DNA of 24,284 nucleotides from Alphaproteobacteria bacterium (GTDB taxonomy: Bacteria > Pseudomonadota > Alphaproteobacteria > UBA8366), in assembly GCA_029861675.1 (NCBI GenBank), contig JAOTYV010000036.1, positions 1 through 24,284 on the forward strand, read 5' to 3'. Under the pieces are notes generated by a model. It saw nothing but the letters and a program-made list of their open reading frames with translations. It was not told where the DNA came from and searched no databases. Shown one piece after another: positions 16,450 to 24,074 of the stretch. The number at the start of each line of letters is the position of its first letter. Position 1 is the stretch's first letter. A program made the position numbers and the translations under genes.

Positions 16450-19340
16450 CCGGCGATCGGCTCAACCCGCCCTACGGCATATTGCTGGACCGGGCCAAAC
16501 CGGTGCGGTTTTCATTCGAAGGCGGTAACTACAGCGGATTCATCGGTGACACCATTGCCAGTGCGCTCGCCGCGAACGACGTTTGGCTGATTTCGCGGTC
16601 CTTCAAGTATCATCGGCCGCGCGGCATCCTCAGCATGACCGGTGACGATGGGAATTGTTTGGTTCAGATCGGCCCCGAACCCAACGTTCCCGCGGACCGG
16701 CGGCCAATATCGCACGGCTTGCGAGTTACCGGCCAACACTACAAGGGCAGCCTCCGCCGCGACCGGAGCAAATGGATCGAATGGTTTGCCCGGTTCCTGC
16801 CGGTCGGTTTTTACTATCATGCGTTTTTCAAGCCACGCGGCGCCTGGGATTTCTGGGAGAAGAGAATTCGCGCCGCCGCCGGATTAGGACACATTGGGCA
16901 GGTCGCGCGAAAGAACACGTTCGACAAGAACTATGCCTTTGCCGATGTCGCGGTTGTCGGCGGTGGCGGAGCCGGTGTTGCCGCCGCGATCGCAGCGGCG
17001 CGAGCGGGTGGCCGGGTCATCCTGATCGAGCGACAGCCGTTGCTGGGCGGCAGCCTCAACCATGCGCGCTTCGACGCTGCGGGGCGGCGGGGTGTCGAAA
17101 CCGCCAAGGCGCTGGCCGAAGAAATGGAAGCGCTCGACGATAAAATTACCGTCATGTCGGATGCCGTTTGCACCGGCCTCTTCGCCGATAATTTCCTTGC
17201 CGTGACCAGCGGCGAACGATTGACCAAACTGCGCGCCGAAAGCGTCGTCCTAGCGACCGGCCTCATCGAACAGCCGGCCGTCTTCGCCAACAACGATCTG
17301 CCGGGAGTGATGCTGGGATCGGCGGCGCAGAAACTGTTGTGGCTCTATGCGGTGCGGCCGGGCCGCCGGGCCGTCGTCATCGCTTCCAACAGCGATGGGT
17401 ACGGCGTCGCCTTGGATCTCGACGACGCGGGCATTGCGGTAGAGGCCGTGGTCGACCTGCGTTACACGATCGCCGGGGACAGCCTTATCCGGGAAGCACT
17501 CGACCGCGGCATTCGCATCATCCACGGCTATGCAATCGAGCGCGCGGTGCCGAACACCGGCGGCAGTCATGTCGCCGGTCTTGACCTGCGGCTGCGGCCG
17601 GGTCAGGACAGCGGACCGCCGGAAACGCGCCGTCTCGATTGCGACCTGATCTGCGTGTCGATCGGCTGGGCGCCCGCCGCAGCGCTGGTCGCGCAAGCCG
17701 GCGGCGAGGTTGTTTATGACGACACCCGAAGCGCCTTCAAAATAGCGGCAGCGCCCGATGGAATTGTAACGGCGGGCGCGGTGCGCGGCGAATGGGATCT
17801 CGACGCGGCGATCGCGGACGGCCGCCGGGCCGGCAAGCATGCAATGGCCGGTGGCCACAAAGATAGCGCGGTCGAAGACCCGGCTGTCACGCCGGAAAGC
17901 AATCCCTGGCCGATCTTCGACAGCGACAAGGGAAAAGCATTCATCGATTTCGATGAAGACCTGACCCCCCAGGATATCGAACACAGCGTCGCGGAAGGAT
18001 TCGATGACATCGAGCTGGTTAAAAGATATTCGACCGTCGGCATGGGGCCAAGCCAGGGCCGGTATTCGGCAACCAATGCGGTTCGGCTGACGCGAATCCT
18101 TACCAATGAGCCCTTGAGCGGCGCGAAAGGATGGACCAATCGACCACCGACCGTGCCGGAGAAGTTCGGCTTGCTGGCAGGCCGGCGGTTCGAGCCGCGG
18201 CGGCTGACGCCAATGCATCACCATCACGAAGCCGCCGGCGCCGGAATGATGGTCGCCGGCGACTGGTTGCGGCCGGTCTGCTACGGCGCCGATGAAAACG
18301 CGGCGGTGCAGCAGGAGGTAACGGCGGTCCGGCAGAACGTGGGCATGATCGACGTCTCGACGCTTGGCGGGTTGGACATCCGCGGCCCGGACGCCGCGGA
18401 GTTCCTGAACCGGATGTATACGTCGGCATATTCGACACAACCGGTGGGACGGGGCCGGTACGCGCTGATGTGCGATGTCAGCGGCACCATAATCGATGAC
18501 GGCGTCGCCTGCCGCTTCGCCGACGACCATTTCTACGTCACCACGACCACCGGCGGGTCGGATACGGTATTCCGCTCGATGCTCTGGTGGAACGCGCAAT
18601 GGCGGCTGGATATCGATACCACCAATGTTACGGGCGCCTTTGCGTCGGTGAATATCGCCGGGCCACGATCCCGCGACCTGTTGGCGCCGCTGTGTCCGGA
18701 TATCGATTTGAGCCCCGAAGCCTTTCCCTACATGGCCGTCCGGCAGGGTGATGTCGCGAACATCCCCGCCCGCATACTGCGGGTCGGTTTCGTGGGCGAG
18801 CTCGGGTATGAAATCCACGTTCCGGCCGGATGCGGCGCGGCGCTCTGGGAGCGGCTGACCGTCGCGGGGCATTCCTTCGAGATGCGCCCGTTCGGCGTCG
18901 AAGCGCAGCGCGTATTGCGTCTCGAAAAAGGCCACATCATCGTCGGCCAAGACACCGACGGGCTGACCCATCCGGACGAAGCGTGCATGACCTGGGCAAT
19001 CTCGAAGCGCAAGCCATTCTTTGTCGGCGGTCGCGCCGTCGAAATGCACCGCCGCCGCGGCGTGGCCCGAATTCTGGTCGGATTCACCCTGCCCGCCGCC
19101 ACGCAAATCCTGCCGGAAGAGTGTCATCTTGTGGTTCGCGGCCAAGAGATTATCGGCCGGGTTACGTCGATCGCCCGCTCGATCACGCTCGGCCACCCGA
19201 TCGGTCTGGCGTATGTCGCACCCGACCAAGCGGAGCCCGGCGTTGAGTTTACCATCAAGGGACCCGGCGGCAGGCTCATCCGCGCGACGGTTTCGGCGCT
19301 TCCCTTCTACGATCCGCAGAACCGTCGGCAGTCGGCATGA
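16446..19340 (+). CDS. soxA: Sarcosine oxidase alpha subunit (heterotetrameric type)
   Basis: A 964-residue NAD- and tetrahydrofolate-binding subunit. An N-terminal 2Fe-2S-ferredoxin-like domain (about 10-100, FEGGNYSGFIGDTIASALAAN, SFKYHRPRG) has too few cysteines to hold a cluster, as in other SoxA proteins. The dinucleotide motif VAVVGGGGAGVAAAIAAARAGG lies near 164-185, with a second Rossmann segment later. From about 580 the protein is a GcvT/T-protein-like folate-binding domain (RPVCYGADENAAVQQEVTAVRQNVGMIDVS onward), which would accept the one-carbon unit as 5,10-methylene-tetrahydrofolate. The ATG at 16446 overlaps the soxD stop. An upstream extension of the same frame runs through soxD and is not coding. 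The length is normal for the family. Confidence 0.94.
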   Translation: MTGDRLNPPYGILLDRAKPVRFSFEGGNYSGFIGDTIASALAANDVWLISRSFKYHRPRGILSMTGDDGNCLVQIGPEPNVPADRRPISHGLRVTGQHYKGSLRRDRSKWIEWFARFLPVGFYYHAFFKPRGAWDFWEKRIRAAAGLGHIGQVARKNTFDKNYAFADVAVVGGGGAGVAAAIAAARAGGRVILIERQPLLGGSLNHARFDAAGRRGVETAKALAEEMEALDDKITVMSDAVCTGLFADNFLAVTSGERLTKLRAESVVLATGLIEQPAVFANNDLPGVMLGSAAQKLLWLYAVRPGRRAVVIASNSDGYGVALDLDDAGIAVEAVVDLRYTIAGDSLIREALDRGIRIIHGYAIERAVPNTGGSHVAGLDLRLRPGQDSGPPETRRLDCDLICVSIGWAPAAALVAQAGGEVVYDDTRSAFKIAAAPDGIVTAGAVRGEWDLDAAIADGRRAGKHAMAGGHKDSAVEDPAVTPESNPWPIFDSDKGKAFIDFDEDLTPQDIEHSVAEGFDDIELVKRYSTVGMGPSQGRYSATNAVRLTRILTNEPLSGAKGWTNRPPTVPEKFGLLAGRRFEPRRLTPMHHHHEAAGAGMMVAGDWLRPVCYGADENAAVQQEVTAVRQNVGMIDVSTLGGLDIRGPDAAEFLNRMYTSAYSTQPVGRGRYALMCDVSGTIIDDGVACRFADDHFYVTTTTGGSDTVFRSMLWWNAQWRLDIDTTNVTGAFASVNIAGPRSRDLLAPLCPDIDLSPEAFPYMAVRQGDVANIPARILRVGFVGELGYEIHVPAGCGAALWERLTVAGHSFEMRPFGVEAQRVLRLEKGHIIVGQDTDGLTHPDEACMTWAISKRKPFFVGGRAVEMHRRRGVARILVGFTLPAATQILPEECHLVVRGQEIIGRVTSIARSITLGHPIGLAYVAPDQAEPGVEFTIKGPGGRLIRATVSALPFYDPQNRRQSA

Positions 19341-19347
19341 GCACGGA

Positions 19348-20061
19348 ATGCCTGGCATGACCGATCCGACGCGATTCTCCCGGCGCAGTTTCGTCCATCC
19401 GCGCCTCGTCCAACATGGCGCCATTTTCCGCAACATCGGTCAGGTGTCGGTCGCCGATACTTTCCCCGGACGGAACGGTCTTGCGACGCGGCTGGCGCTG
19501 ATCGACCTGTCGCCGATGCCGCGCCTCGGCCTAAAGGGCGGTGGCGCGCTGGACGCGTTGCGCGAGGCTGGCATTCCCGTACCCCCGATCAACAATATGG
19601 CGCGGCGGCTTTCGGATGGCGCGCTCATTGCGCGGCTGGCCAATACCGAAGCGCTGATCCTGCCGGATATTGAATTGATCGGCGACACAATTGGCCTGGT
19701 CGAAGCGGTCCCGATAGTTTCCGGATGCTACCCGGCGCCCCGGCGCGACAGCCATGCCTGGTTCGTTCTGTGCGGCACCAAGGCGGTCGCCTGTCTGCAG
19801 AAGCTTTGCGGCGTCGATCTGAGCCCGCAGGAATTTGCCGATCTTCGGATTGCCCAGACTTCGGTTGCCCGCCTTTCGACGATCCTCATTCGCGAGGACC
19901 GCGCCGACATTCCCGCGTTTCATCTGCTCGCAGACAGCGCGTCGGCGCTCTATTTTTGGGATGTTCTGTGCGACGCAATGGACGAATATTTCGGCGCGCC
20001 GACAGGTCATGCCGCCTTATGCGAATTGAACACCAGGCCGCCGGTCAAGCCGGCCGGTTAA
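19348..20061 (+). CDS. soxG: Sarcosine oxidase gamma subunit
   Basis: A 237-residue gamma subunit, the fourth member of the soxBDAG set, which as I recall helps build the complex and its inter-subunit cavity. It has weak overall conservation but a GcvT-like fold: LATRLALIDLSPMPRLGLKG near 45-65, IVSGCYPAPRRDSHAWFVLCGTKAVACLQKLCGVDLSP in the middle, and TSVARLSTILIREDRADIPAFHLLADSASALYFWDVLCDAMDEYF at the end. It is somewhat longer than typical SoxG because of an N-terminal extension. It starts 7 bases after the soxA stop at ATG 19348; ATG 19357 is an equally possible start. No strong T-tract terminator follows at once; a 6-bp hairpin lies about 50 bases downstream. Confidence 0.87.
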   Translation: MPGMTDPTRFSRRSFVHPRLVQHGAIFRNIGQVSVADTFPGRNGLATRLALIDLSPMPRLGLKGGGALDALREAGIPVPPINNMARRLSDGALIARLANTEALILPDIELIGDTIGLVEAVPIVSGCYPAPRRDSHAWFVLCGTKAVACLQKLCGVDLSPQEFADLRIAQTSVARLSTILIREDRADIPAFHLLADSASALYFWDVLCDAMDEYFGAPTGHAALCELNTRPPVKPAG

Positions 20062-20112
20062 TTCGAACGCCGCAACCGTCGCCGTACTGCAACATGGCGG
20101 CGCCCAATCGGG

Positions 20113-20132
20113 TGCTCGCGAAAAATCGAGCA
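20113..20132 (+). terminator. Weak hairpin downstream of soxG
   Basis: TGCTCG and CGAGCA pair around the loop CGAAAAAT, 51 bases after the soxG stop and just before the predicted sRNA promoter. There is no proper T-tract, so it may mark the sox mRNA 3' end rather than terminate efficiently. Confidence 0.25.
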
Positions 20133-20150
20133 TTCGTGATAATTCGCTGC

Positions 20151-20179
20151 TTGAAAATTTAACCGTTAGACAAGATATT
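20151..20179 (+). promoter_or_regulatory. Promoter of the predicted small RNA
   Basis: TTGAAA (20151-20156), a 17-base spacer and GATATT (20174-20179). The -35 matches five of six and the -10 four of six consensus positions at ideal spacing. The predicted start near 20186 gives a transcript of about 110 nt to the terminator. Confidence 0.45.
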
Positions 20180-20185
20180 GTGCAT

Positions 20186-20298
20186 TGCAGCATGAATGTC
20201 CAAGATCATGTTGCGCCGCAAGGCAATCGCTTATTGCGATTCTTCTTGGGCGTTTCCTCCCTAGACTCGGGCCGTGCCAATTGGCGCGGCCTTTTTTT
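20186..20298 (+). ncRNA. Probable trans-acting small RNA, suhB/MmgR (alpha-r8) family
   Basis: An RNA gene of about 113 nt in the 269-base gap between soxG and a lipoprotein gene. It has its own promoter and contains a first hairpin AATCGC (20225-20230), loop TTATT, GCGATT (20236-20241). The motif TTTCCTCCCT (20253-20262) follows, and then a strong intrinsic terminator. A single-stranded UUUCCUCCCU between two stem-loops is, from memory, the hallmark of the alphaproteobacterial suhB/MmgR family, and the motif is anti-Shine-Dalgarno in character. Such sRNAs usually act with Hfq to block translation by pairing near ribosome sites. No plausible protein is encoded here. The 5' end is a prediction. 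Targets are unknown. Confidence 0.62.
20270..20298 (+). terminator. Strong intrinsic terminator of the small RNA
   Basis: GGCCGTGCC (20270-20278), loop AATT, GGCGCGGCC (20283-20291), followed by seven T (20292-20298). The nine-pair stem has one G-T wobble. It is a textbook Rho-independent terminator on the plus strand. Confidence 0.88.
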
Positions 20299-20330
20299 GG
20301 CACGCCCCGGTCCGGCAATTCCGCCGGGAT

Positions 20331-20801
20331 TTATATCGTCTGCCAGGAACCGTCGACGCCGCGGCAGGCGGTTCGGGTATGCGTTTCGCGCGACTTGCCT
20401 AGCCGAAAGAAGACATTGAACTCGCGGCAAAAGCGGCCGTCCTTGGCATAAAAATCCCGCTTGGGCGTGATCGTCGCCGTGGCGTCGGAGTCGGGACTAT
20501 CCCAGCGCGTCGGCTGCCCGGCGGGTGTATCTTGCAAGCTGTGATAGGTTGCGCGGTGCAGCGATTCTCGATCCCGCGGCAATAGACTGTCGGCGGCAAG
20601 ATAAGCCGCGCCGGCACTCACGCCGCCAATCGCGAATATGCCGAGCAAGCCCGATGTTCCAGCGCCGAAAACTTGCCAACCGACAAAGGCTCCGGCCAAA
20701 CCGCCGGTCACGGCTGCAACCGCCAGCTTGTTCTTACGATCGGTCACTGCGCAGGCTGAAACCAATAGCGCGATAGACGCGACGCAGAGGATCCGTTTCA
20801 T
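20331..20801 (-). CDS. Lipoprotein with RT0821/17-kDa surface-antigen-like C-terminus
   Basis: A 156-residue predicted lipoprotein. The signal peptide ends in the lipobox LVSAC with the lipidated cysteine at 17. A Gly/Ala-rich, glycine-zipper-like hydrophobic stretch runs from about 26 to 74 and could insert in a membrane. The C-terminus (FCREFNVFFRLGKSRETHTRTACRGVDGSWQ) follows the CREF...ACR..DGSW pattern of Rickettsia RT0821/17-kDa-type surface antigens. The ribosome site AAGGA lies 7 bases before the ATG. The start codon overlaps the stop of a 15-codon leader ORF (ATGA) that covers an intrinsic terminator, so expression may be controlled by attenuation or coupling. It would localise to the outer membrane or periplasm; the function is unknown. 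Confidence 0.82.
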   Translation of the reverse strand: MKRILCVASIALLVSACAVTDRKNKLAVAAVTGGLAGAFVGWQVFGAGTSGLLGIFAIGGVSAGAAYLAADSLLPRDRESLHRATYHSLQDTPAGQPTRWDSPDSDATATITPKRDFYAKDGRFCREFNVFFRLGKSRETHTRTACRGVDGSWQTI

Positions 20802-20845
20802 TCCACCATCCTTGATTGCAAAAAAAAGCCTGGACGATTGATCAT
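20798..20845 (-). CDS. Putative 15-residue leader peptide overlapping a terminator
   Basis: A short ORF, MINRPGFFLQSRMVE, starts at ATG 20845 behind an ideal ribosome site GGAGGAGG (20860-20853, 7-base gap). Its TGA overlaps the lipoprotein ATG. It runs through the terminator hairpin at 20820-20849, so ribosomes translating it would melt that hairpin. It is too short to prove coding by composition. Confidence 0.35.
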   Translation of the reverse strand: MINRPGFFLQSRMVE

Positions 20846-20849
20846 CCAG
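20820..20849 (-). terminator. Intrinsic terminator in the leader of the lipoprotein gene
   Basis: On the minus strand CTGGATGA and TCGTCCAG form an 8-pair stem (one G-T wobble) around the loop TCAA, followed by GC and eight T. It lies 18 bases upstream of the lipoprotein ATG on the same strand, so it is an attenuator or the end of a very short upstream RNA. Confidence 0.7.
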
Positions 20850-20876
20850 AATCCTCCTCCCTGTCGCGCGGAGGCA

Positions 20877-20906
20877 ACTATACCATGAAGAGGCTTGATT
20901 TCTAAA
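20877..20906 (-). promoter_or_regulatory. Candidate promoter for the lipoprotein leader
   Basis: On the minus strand TTTAGA (20906-20901), 18 bases, then TATAGT (20882-20877). The -10 box matches five of six. A start near 20870 would give a leader of about 70 nt that contains the strong ribosome site, the short ORF and the terminator. Confidence 0.35.
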
Positions 20907-21055
20907 TAGTTAAATACAAAGTTTCAAATCTTCGCAAAAATATGCAGTAAGTATTACATCAGGTTTTCCTTAAATGTTTAGGTTCAAGTCTTGCGAAGCG
21001 GCGAAGACCGCGCCACCATGGGCATTCAACGTCAAATCATTGTTGGAAGATATTC

Positions 21056-21415
21056 GTGATTTACTCACAAACGAAATTCACTTGTCGCACAGTCCGGGTC
21101 GTTTTATTGACCGTTGTGACCGGTGCGCTCCTCGCCGCCTGCGCAAGCGCGCCGCCGGAGAAAGCGCCCGTACAAAGGAAATCTACCAACGATAGGCCGT
21201 ATACGGCGGCGACCGAGGCGCCGACCGGATCGTGCAGCGAGTATGCCGATCAGGCCGCCAGTCGGGAATTGCAGCGTGAAATTGACGTCATGTCGGGGCA
21301 TTTCCGCGGCGGCGACAGCCGTGTCTTTCAGGACTTCGCCCGTATGGACGCGCAACGACAATACCAGCGCCTTTATGAATCGTGCTTGAGAAATAAGCGG
21401 ACTCGAAAGAAATAA
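21056..21415 (+). CDS. Small putative lipoprotein, unknown function
   Basis: A 119-residue protein not assigned to a known family. A basic N-terminus (MIYSQTKFTCRTVR) leads into the hydrophobic stretch VVLLTVVTGALLAAC with lipobox LAAC, cysteine at 29. The mature part of 91 residues begins with a Pro/Ala/Thr-rich linker. It continues as a charged helix (CSEYADQAASRELQREIDVMSGHFRGGDSRVFQDFARMDAQRQYQRLYESCLRNKRTRKK), with two cysteines that could form a disulfide. The start is GTG 21056, with GGAAGA 5 bases before it. It is divergent from the other lipoprotein gene across an AT-rich 254-base region. Confidence 0.68.
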   Translation: MIYSQTKFTCRTVRVVLLTVVTGALLAACASAPPEKAPVQRKSTNDRPYTAATEAPTGSCSEYADQAASRELQREIDVMSGHFRGGDSRVFQDFARMDAQRQYQRLYESCLRNKRTRKK

Positions 21416-21484
21416 CGACGATCTTGAGCGGCGCGCCGGCAGCGAAACACTGATTCGAAATGTATTTTCAAGTCAGAACGCGCT

Positions 21485-21513
21485 TTGGTCGGCATCCTAC
21501 CGCGTGCTATATC
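21485..21513 (+). promoter_or_regulatory. Candidate promoter of the msbA operon
   Basis: TTGGTC, a 17-base spacer, then TATATC (21508-21513). A start near 21520 would exclude the in-frame TTG at 21485 as the msbA start codon and favour GTG 21542. Confidence 0.3.
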
Positions 21514-21541
21514 TCCGCCGCACCCTTATGAGACCTTGGCG

Positions 21542-23350
21542 GTGACAGGAAAATTCGAATTCAAGACGCCGGCCCGAGATCTGATCAAACGTCTGATCTC
21601 GGACTACCTGCGTCATCATATCGGCAAGATCGTATTCGGCGTCGCCTGCATGGTGATTGTGGCGCTGGCGACGGCAGGCCAGGCGAAGCTGGTGGAACCC
21701 GCGCTCGACAAGGTTCTTGTCGAAGGGGACCGAACGCTGGTCTGGCTGCTGCCGCTTGTCTTTCTGGCGATCGCCATCGTGAAGGGCTTCGCCAGCTTCG
21801 GCCAATCGGTCTTGATGCAGAAATTGGGCCTGCGGGTCGTCACGACAATGCAGACGCAAATGTTCGACCGAATGGTCACGGCGGACCTCGAATTCATTCA
21901 TTCGGATTCAACGGGCCAATTAATTTCGCGCTTCAACAATGATGTGCAATTCACCAAGGATGCGGTGGTCAAGGCATTTACCGGCGTCGGACGAGATCTG
22001 CTGACAATCCTGGCGCTCGGCGCGGTGATGGTGCACACCAATTGGCAAATGGCGGCGATCGCCCTCCTCGTCCTGCCGATCAGCATATTCCCGATCCTTT
22101 ATATCGGACGCCGCATACGGCGAATTTCCAGCAATACCCAAGAGTCATTGGGCGAATTCACCAGTTTTCTGGACGAGGTCTTCAAGGGATTCCGGCAGGT
22201 CAAGGCGTACGGCATGGAAGCGCATGAGCAGCGCCGCGCACGGGACGTGTTCGAACGCATTTTCAGCCTGCAGTACAAGGCAGGGCGTACGCGGTCCCGG
22301 TCCTATCCGATTCTGGAAAGCCTCAGCGGCGTCGCCATCGCCTTCGTTCTCGGCTGGGGCGGCTATCAGGTGTTGCAAGGTGAAACAACGGTCGGCCAGT
22401 TCATGACATTCTTTGTCGCAATGGCCACCGCCTACCATCCGCTGCGCAGCCTATCCAACCTCAACGCCAGCCTCCAGCAAGGCGTGGCGGCAGCGGAACG
22501 AATCTTCAACATCATCGATTACGAACCCGCCATCGCGGACAAACCAGACGCCAAACCGCTTAAAATCGAAAGAGGCGGACTCACCCTGTCAAATGTGTCA
22601 TTCGCATACGATGCGGATAAAGGGGCGCTGCGCGATGTTAATTTGGAAGCGCCCGCCGGCAAGACGGTTGCCCTGGTTGGCCCGTCCGGCGCCGGTAAAT
22701 CCACGATCCTGAATGTCATTCAGCGCTTCTTCGACGTGCAGCAAGGGATGGTCGCGATCGACGGTCAGGATATCCGCGGCGTAACGCTTGAGTCCCTGCG
22801 CCGTTCAATGGCGCTGGTGAGCCAGGAAGTGACGCTGTTTAACGATACGATCGCCGCCAATATCCGGTATGGCCGGCCGGACGCGAGTGACGGCGAGGTT
22901 GCCGCCGCGGCAGCGGCAGCCGCGGCCAGCGACTTTATCGAGGCGATGCCCGACGGATATGACACCGAAGTCGGCGAACGCGGACTCCGCCTGTCCGGCG
23001 GTCAACGGCAACGCGTCGCGATCGCGCGGGCGATGCTTCGTGACGCGCCGATACTCCTGCTCGACGAAGCGACCTCGGCGCTCGACAGCGAAGCGGAACG
23101 CCAGGTCCAAGAAGCCCTCGCCCGGCTGATGTCGGGCCGCACGACCCTGGTAATCGCGCATCGCCTGTCAACCGTCGTGAACGCCGACATCATCTATGTA
23201 TTGGATGGCGGGCACGTCGTCGATCACGGAACCCACCGGGAGCTGCTGGAGCGGCAGGGGCTGTACGCGCGTCTGTGCAAGATGCAATTCGAAGACAATA
23301 AGACGTTGGGCGCCGCCCCCGCGCCCGCCAATTTGTCGCTTCGCGCGTAA
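21542..23350 (+). CDS. msbA: MsbA-type ABC exporter (lipid A/LPS core flippase)
   Basis: A 602-residue half-transporter with a fused N-terminal six-helix membrane domain (about 15-310) and C-terminal ATPase domain. The ATPase motifs are complete: Walker A GPSGAGKST near 380, Q-loop VSQEVTLFND, signature LSGGQ near 484, Walker B ILLLDEATSALD near 503, and H-loop IAHRLS near 538. It would act as a homodimer flipping lipid A-core across the inner membrane. The assignment to MsbA rather than another exporter rests on the downstream DUF374 acyltransferase and waaA. GTG 21542 is chosen over TTG 21485 because the extra 19 residues look non-conserved and overlap a candidate promoter. The next gene starts 10 bases after the stop. 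Confidence 0.88.
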   Translation: MTGKFEFKTPARDLIKRLISDYLRHHIGKIVFGVACMVIVALATAGQAKLVEPALDKVLVEGDRTLVWLLPLVFLAIAIVKGFASFGQSVLMQKLGLRVVTTMQTQMFDRMVTADLEFIHSDSTGQLISRFNNDVQFTKDAVVKAFTGVGRDLLTILALGAVMVHTNWQMAAIALLVLPISIFPILYIGRRIRRISSNTQESLGEFTSFLDEVFKGFRQVKAYGMEAHEQRRARDVFERIFSLQYKAGRTRSRSYPILESLSGVAIAFVLGWGGYQVLQGETTVGQFMTFFVAMATAYHPLRSLSNLNASLQQGVAAAERIFNIIDYEPAIADKPDAKPLKIERGGLTLSNVSFAYDADKGALRDVNLEAPAGKTVALVGPSGAGKSTILNVIQRFFDVQQGMVAIDGQDIRGVTLESLRRSMALVSQEVTLFNDTIAANIRYGRPDASDGEVAAAAAAAAASDFIEAMPDGYDTEVGERGLRLSGGQRQRVAIARAMLRDAPILLLDEATSALDSEAERQVQEALARLMSGRTTLVIAHRLSTVVNADIIYVLDGGHVVDHGTHRELLERQGLYARLCKMQFEDNKTLGAAPAPANLSLRA

Positions 23351-23359
23351 CGGGGGCCG

Positions 23360-24070
23360 GTGTTTAAGCGTCTATCAGCCAGCATCTGGGTTCGCGAGCT
23401 GCTTTGCTGGATAACGTCCTATTATATGCGGTTCGTCCGCTTGTCCGGCCGCTGGCGCATCGTCGGCGCGGACAAAGCCAGTCAACTTGCCGAAGCCAGC
23501 CAACCGCTGATCGTCGTGTTCTGGCACGGCCGAATGATGATGACGCCCTTCGGCTGGCGTCACAGCAATCGCGTGCATGTGTTGAGCTCCGCACACCGCG
23601 ACGGACAGATCGCCTCGCGCACGATGGGCCATTTCGGTGTCCGCCCGGTTTTCGGATCGACCAAGCGGGGCGGCGCCAGCGCGTTGCTTCGCCTGGGCAG
23701 AATTTTGCGCGACGGCGACATCGTGGCAATCGCACCGGATGGGCCGCGCGGCCCGCGCATGCGCGCCAGTGCCGGCGCCGTTCATTTGGCGCGGCTGGCG
23801 GGCGCCAAGATAATTCCGTTGACGTTTTCCGCCCGCGCAAACCATGTATTTTCAAGTTGGGACCGGTTCATGCTGCCGCTTCCATTTTGCCGCGGCGTGA
23901 TCCTGTGGGGCACGCCGATGGAGGTCGCACGCGACGCCGATACCGCCATGCTTGAGAGCAGCCGCAAATTGTTGGAACAATCCCTTACCGATCTGACCCG
24001 CCGCGCCGACGACATGATGGGGCAAACCGCGATCGACCCCGCGCCGGCGGAAGAAAGCGCTGGGTACTGA
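23360..24070 (+). CDS. DUF374 lysophospholipid acyltransferase-family protein
   Basis: A 236-residue membrane-associated protein of the DUF374 group, related to LPLAT acyltransferases that act on lipids or lipid A. The catalytic-type motif is H56 in VVFWHGRMMM, where most LPLATs have H-x4-D. The second conserved block is DGPRGPR (127-133), followed by GAVHLARLAGAKIIPL. An N-terminal hydrophobic region (5-25) may anchor it. The start is GTG 23360, with a GGGGG stretch just before it. It lies 10 bases after msbA and 4 bases before waaA, an arrangement I recall as common in alphaproteobacteria, so a role in lipid A or LPS assembly is likely but unproven. Confidence 0.88.
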   Translation: MFKRLSASIWVRELLCWITSYYMRFVRLSGRWRIVGADKASQLAEASQPLIVVFWHGRMMMTPFGWRHSNRVHVLSSAHRDGQIASRTMGHFGVRPVFGSTKRGGASALLRLGRILRDGDIVAIAPDGPRGPRMRASAGAVHLARLAGAKIIPLTFSARANHVFSSWDRFMLPLPFCRGVILWGTPMEVARDADTAMLESSRKLLEQSLTDLTRRADDMMGQTAIDPAPAEESAGY

Positions 24071-24074
24071 CGCG

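Noticed and set aside
17250..19436. Very long minus-strand open frame (728 codons) opposite soxA
   Set aside because: It is a composition artefact of GC-rich coding DNA. Its translation shows no family motifs, while the plus strand encodes a complete SoxA.
20180..20451. Overlapping short plus-strand frames after soxG
   Set aside because: They run through the sRNA terminator and into the lipoprotein gene on the other strand, and have no ribosome site or family features.
20853..20874. CCTCCTCCCT motif on the plus strand followed by GGAGG, considered as a second anti-Shine-Dalgarno sRNA
   Set aside because: There is no plus-strand terminator downstream. The same bases are better explained as the minus-strand ribosome site of the leader ORF.
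21485..21541. TTG 21485 as the msbA start
   Set aside because: It adds 19 residues rich in Pro/His with no family similarity and coincides with a candidate -35 box. GTG 21542 gives a normal-length protein.
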